Positions 24,177 through 26,058 of a DNA stretch of 26,058 nt are shown one piece after another. The stretch covers positions 1 to 26,058 of the forward strand of contig CAZAKT010000021.1 of NCBI GenBank assembly GCA_964486135.1, written 5' to 3'. This stretch comes from UBA4923 sp964486135. Its GTDB lineage: Bacteria > Bacillota > Clostridia > Saccharofermentanales > DTU023. A program made the position numbers and the translations under genes. Below the pieces are notes generated by a model. The model searched no databases, was not told the DNA's origin, and saw only the letters and a program-made list of their open reading frames with translations. Every line of letters begins with the position of its first letter. Positions within the stretch are counted from its first letter, which is position 1.

Positions 24177-26058
24177 TCAATCCATAGATTCAACTCTCTC
24201 TTCAATGAAACGTATTTCCGCGCCATTAAGATCATATTTTTTGTATAGTTGCATATCTATCTCTGAAACTGTTTTCGACCAATCAATATCTGAAGAACCT
24301 GCAAAATCTTGAAGCGGAATATTGGACCATGTCGGGATAGGGGCATCTTGAGTAACCTTCAATGTACTAAGAAGAGCGCGCAAAAACCTCGTTTTAAGAT
24401 ATTTTAAAGCATTTCTTGCTTCATCACGCTTCTCAAATATTCCAATACTTATAAATGTTTGAGTATATCCACAATTTGGTTCTAAAATGACTGGTGAACT
24501 CAAACGTTCTCCAAAAGCACCAGTTCCATTCGCTTTTGGTAGAATAACTTTAAAATAAGCTAAGTTTTCTCCACTATCTAAATACTCTTTGTTAATCCAT
24601 TTCACCTTTCTAACATTATTTTGGCGCCCAGTAATTTCTACATATTCTCCGTCATTATCTGGTCTCTCATCAAAAAACAAAGTCACTCTATCAAAAATGA
24701 AACTTCTTAACCTTTTGTCTCTTCCATCTGAACCAAGGACGTGTTTATACTCCGGGTGCCTCTCATAAAGAGCTTCCAAATTGAAATTTGTTTGATTAAA
24801 CATAATAGTATCAATACTTGTAAAGTTTTCCTTTTTCACTTTCTTCAATACATCACGCAGCTCAGAAAAAGGACTAAAGCTTTCTATAGGCCCATAATTG
24901 GAGTTCTTATCGCGATATGTTATAACAATTCCACCTTTTATATCAGTGTTTGGGAAAACCTTGTTGCTATCCGCTTCGTAATATACAACTTTTAAGTGAG
25001 GATCACTGAGCATGCGTTCATTCCATGCAGCTGGTGTTGCGCCGGCATTAAATAGAAATCGGGCAGGGTGTATCATTTCAACGATATCCGCCAATTCATA
25101 TGAAGCGTTCAAAAATTTATCATATACGGGGGAATAGTATGTTTTGTTCTCGCCACCAATATTTTCTTGATAAGGAGGATTCCCTATCACCACATCAAAT
25201 TTCATATTATTATCTCCATAAAGTTCCGCCAGCTCCACAGCCATTTTCCCATTTTTAGCAGCATCAGTTAAGTCAAATTCCGCAATATTTTGATCAGAAA
25301 TATTGCGGTGATTTCCCAATATAAAATTCCTTGAAATGTTATAGATTATGTTACTAGGCGCAACAGCATACATTTGATTCTCTATTATCCATTTGAGTCT
25401 CTCTTGATTATCCTGAATTTGCGTAACAAGCCCTGCATAGAGTCTTGTGATTATCTCGGTAATATAAAGACCACTCTTAGCATAAAGGTCTATAAACTTA
25501 ATTTCAGAATTCTCAAATATACCTGGATTCTCTTCTTCTAAGAGATCAACCATCATCTTTACAACCGCTTTTGGAGTATAGATTTGATTGGTCTCCTGAG
25601 GAGGAATGTAGTCAAAAATATCTTCTTCGAGGTTATCGTCAAAGTAATTGGATAATTCATTCTTCTTATTCAAGAACTCTTGAATGCTAGCGTTGAACAC
25701 TCCTTTGTTAAATAGACCCTTAAATATCTGAACATTTCCATTTTTATCTATATATTCAAAACCATCCCTTAGTTTCCGGAAATTAGAAACACTTATACTT
25801 GACAGTTCTTCAAAAATATCGGGATCAATACCTTGCTCAAAGTTATCGACAGTAGTATTCACATTGCCATAAGCCATCAGGAATGTTGGTATGGTTCTTG
25901 CAAAACCTCGCAAACGATCGCGAACATCATCTTCAGTCGTTTTCTTTTTACCCTCTTCAACTTTGCTTACACTCTCTTCAATAACAGACTCTAGACCTTT
26001 AAGTGCTGATTCATTGACTAGCTCGAAAAACTTAATGGATGATTCTGCTTTTCTTTCA
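24177..26058 (-). CDS. Eco57I-type adenine methylase/restriction protein, N-terminus beyond window
   Basis: C-terminal 626 residues of a large restriction-modification protein; the frame is open to the right edge, so the TTG at 25913 is internal. The methylase core is clear: YTPKAVVKMM, a motif I variant FIDLYAKSGLYITEI (about 188-202, KSG in place of GSG, as seen in Eco57I-type relatives), and the catalytic motif IV VVIGNPPYQ (NPPY about 293-296) of N6-adenine methyltransferases. The tail (about 400-626) with GRDKRLRSFIFDRVTLFF and KVTQDAPIPTWSNIPLQDF is the target-recognition-like part. The fragment begins with a linker ending DDVRDRLRGFARTIPTFLMA, which in similar proteins follows a helicase/nuclease part, so a fused helicase-nuclease upstream is expected but not seen. 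It is AT-rich and leads a probable operon with the downstream GmrSD gene. Confidence 0.88.
   Translation of the reverse strand, partial: ERKAESSIKFFELVNESALKGLESVIEESVSKVEEGKKKTTEDDVRDRLRGFARTIPTFLMAYGNVNTTVDNFEQGIDPDIFEELSSISVSNFRKLRDGFEYIDKNGNVQIFKGLFNKGVFNASIQEFLNKKNELSNYFDDNLEEDIFDYIPPQETNQIYTPKAVVKMMVDLLEEENPGIFENSEIKFIDLYAKSGLYITEIITRLYAGLVTQIQDNQERLKWIIENQMYAVAPSNIIYNISRNFILGNHRNISDQNIAEFDLTDAAKNGKMAVELAELYGDNNMKFDVVIGNPPYQENIGGENKTYYSPVYDKFLNASYELADIVEMIHPARFLFNAGATPAAWNERMLSDPHLKVVYYEADSNKVFPNTDIKGGIVITYRDKNSNYGPIESFSPFSELRDVLKKVKKENFTSIDTIMFNQTNFNLEALYERHPEYKHVLGSDGRDKRLRSFIFDRVTLFFDERPDNDGEYVEITGRQNNVRKVKWINKEYLDSGENLAYFKVILPKANGTGAFGERLSSPVILEPNCGYTQTFISIGIFEKRDEARNALKYLKTRFLRALLSTLKVTQDAPIPTWSNIPLQDFAGSSDIDWSKTVSEIDMQLYKKYDLNGAEIRFIEERVESMD

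Noticed and set aside
1..26058. CRISPR array, tRNA/rRNA genes, transposase or integrase, or attachment repeats around the AT-rich island
   Set aside because: Looked for on both strands; no regularly spaced repeats, no RNA gene and no mobility gene was found. The right border of the island is outside the window.

Overview
The window looks like part of a chromosome from a Gram-positive anaerobe-type bacterium (Bacillota, probably Clostridia), most likely a draft or metagenome-derived assembly. The reasons are strong GGAGG-type ribosome binding sites, frequent GTG/TTG starts, a tRNA-sensing T-box leader, a Met ABC importer with a lipoprotein receptor, and a 100-N scaffold gap at 18689-18788. The species cannot be named from the sequence alone. 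From 1 to about 18.6 kb the DNA is visibly GC-rich. From about 20.1 kb to the right edge it is markedly AT-rich, which suggests an acquired island.

Left part (1-5.6 kb): a 5'-truncated aldo/keto reductase, a 70-aa membrane protein with split Cys pairs, and a lipoprotein that joins a WD40-like propeller to an OmpA peptidoglycan-binding domain. These are followed by nucleobase/nucleotide salvage genes: purine nucleoside phosphorylase (deoD), a dCMP-deaminase-family enzyme, and a convergent amidohydrolase that resembles 8-oxoguanine deaminase. The last two genes interlock their stop codons in a CTAG palindrome.

Middle (5.7-13.7 kb, all minus strand): metN-metI-metQ, a methionine importer, preceded by a T-box with an AUG (Met) specifier and an intrinsic terminator. 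Upstream of it are leuS and a translationally coupled pair: an FMN-binding glutamate-synthase-like protein with a four-Cys cluster, and an adenylate-forming CoA-ligase-like protein that ends before the usual C-terminal domain. I know of no described function for this pair.

Next (13.8-19.98 kb): a secreted beta-helix-like surface protein with a Thr-rich stalk and C-terminal membrane anchor, mtnA (methylthioribose-1-phosphate isomerase), two multi-pass membrane proteins of unknown function, an HTH (Xre-type) regulator whose start lies in the N gap, and an EcsC-like/SHOCT protein. The regulator's promoter region carries two 20-bp dyads exactly 45 bp apart, a likely autoregulatory operator pair.

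Right part (20.1-26.06 kb): a defence island. It has a fused GmrSD-type (DUF262+DUF1524) protein on the plus strand, convergent with a second, different GmrSD-type protein (DUF262+DUF1524+DUF5655). The second gene sits 41 bp downstream of an Eco57I-type adenine methylase/restriction gene that runs off the window. No tRNA, rRNA, CRISPR array, transposase or integrase was seen.
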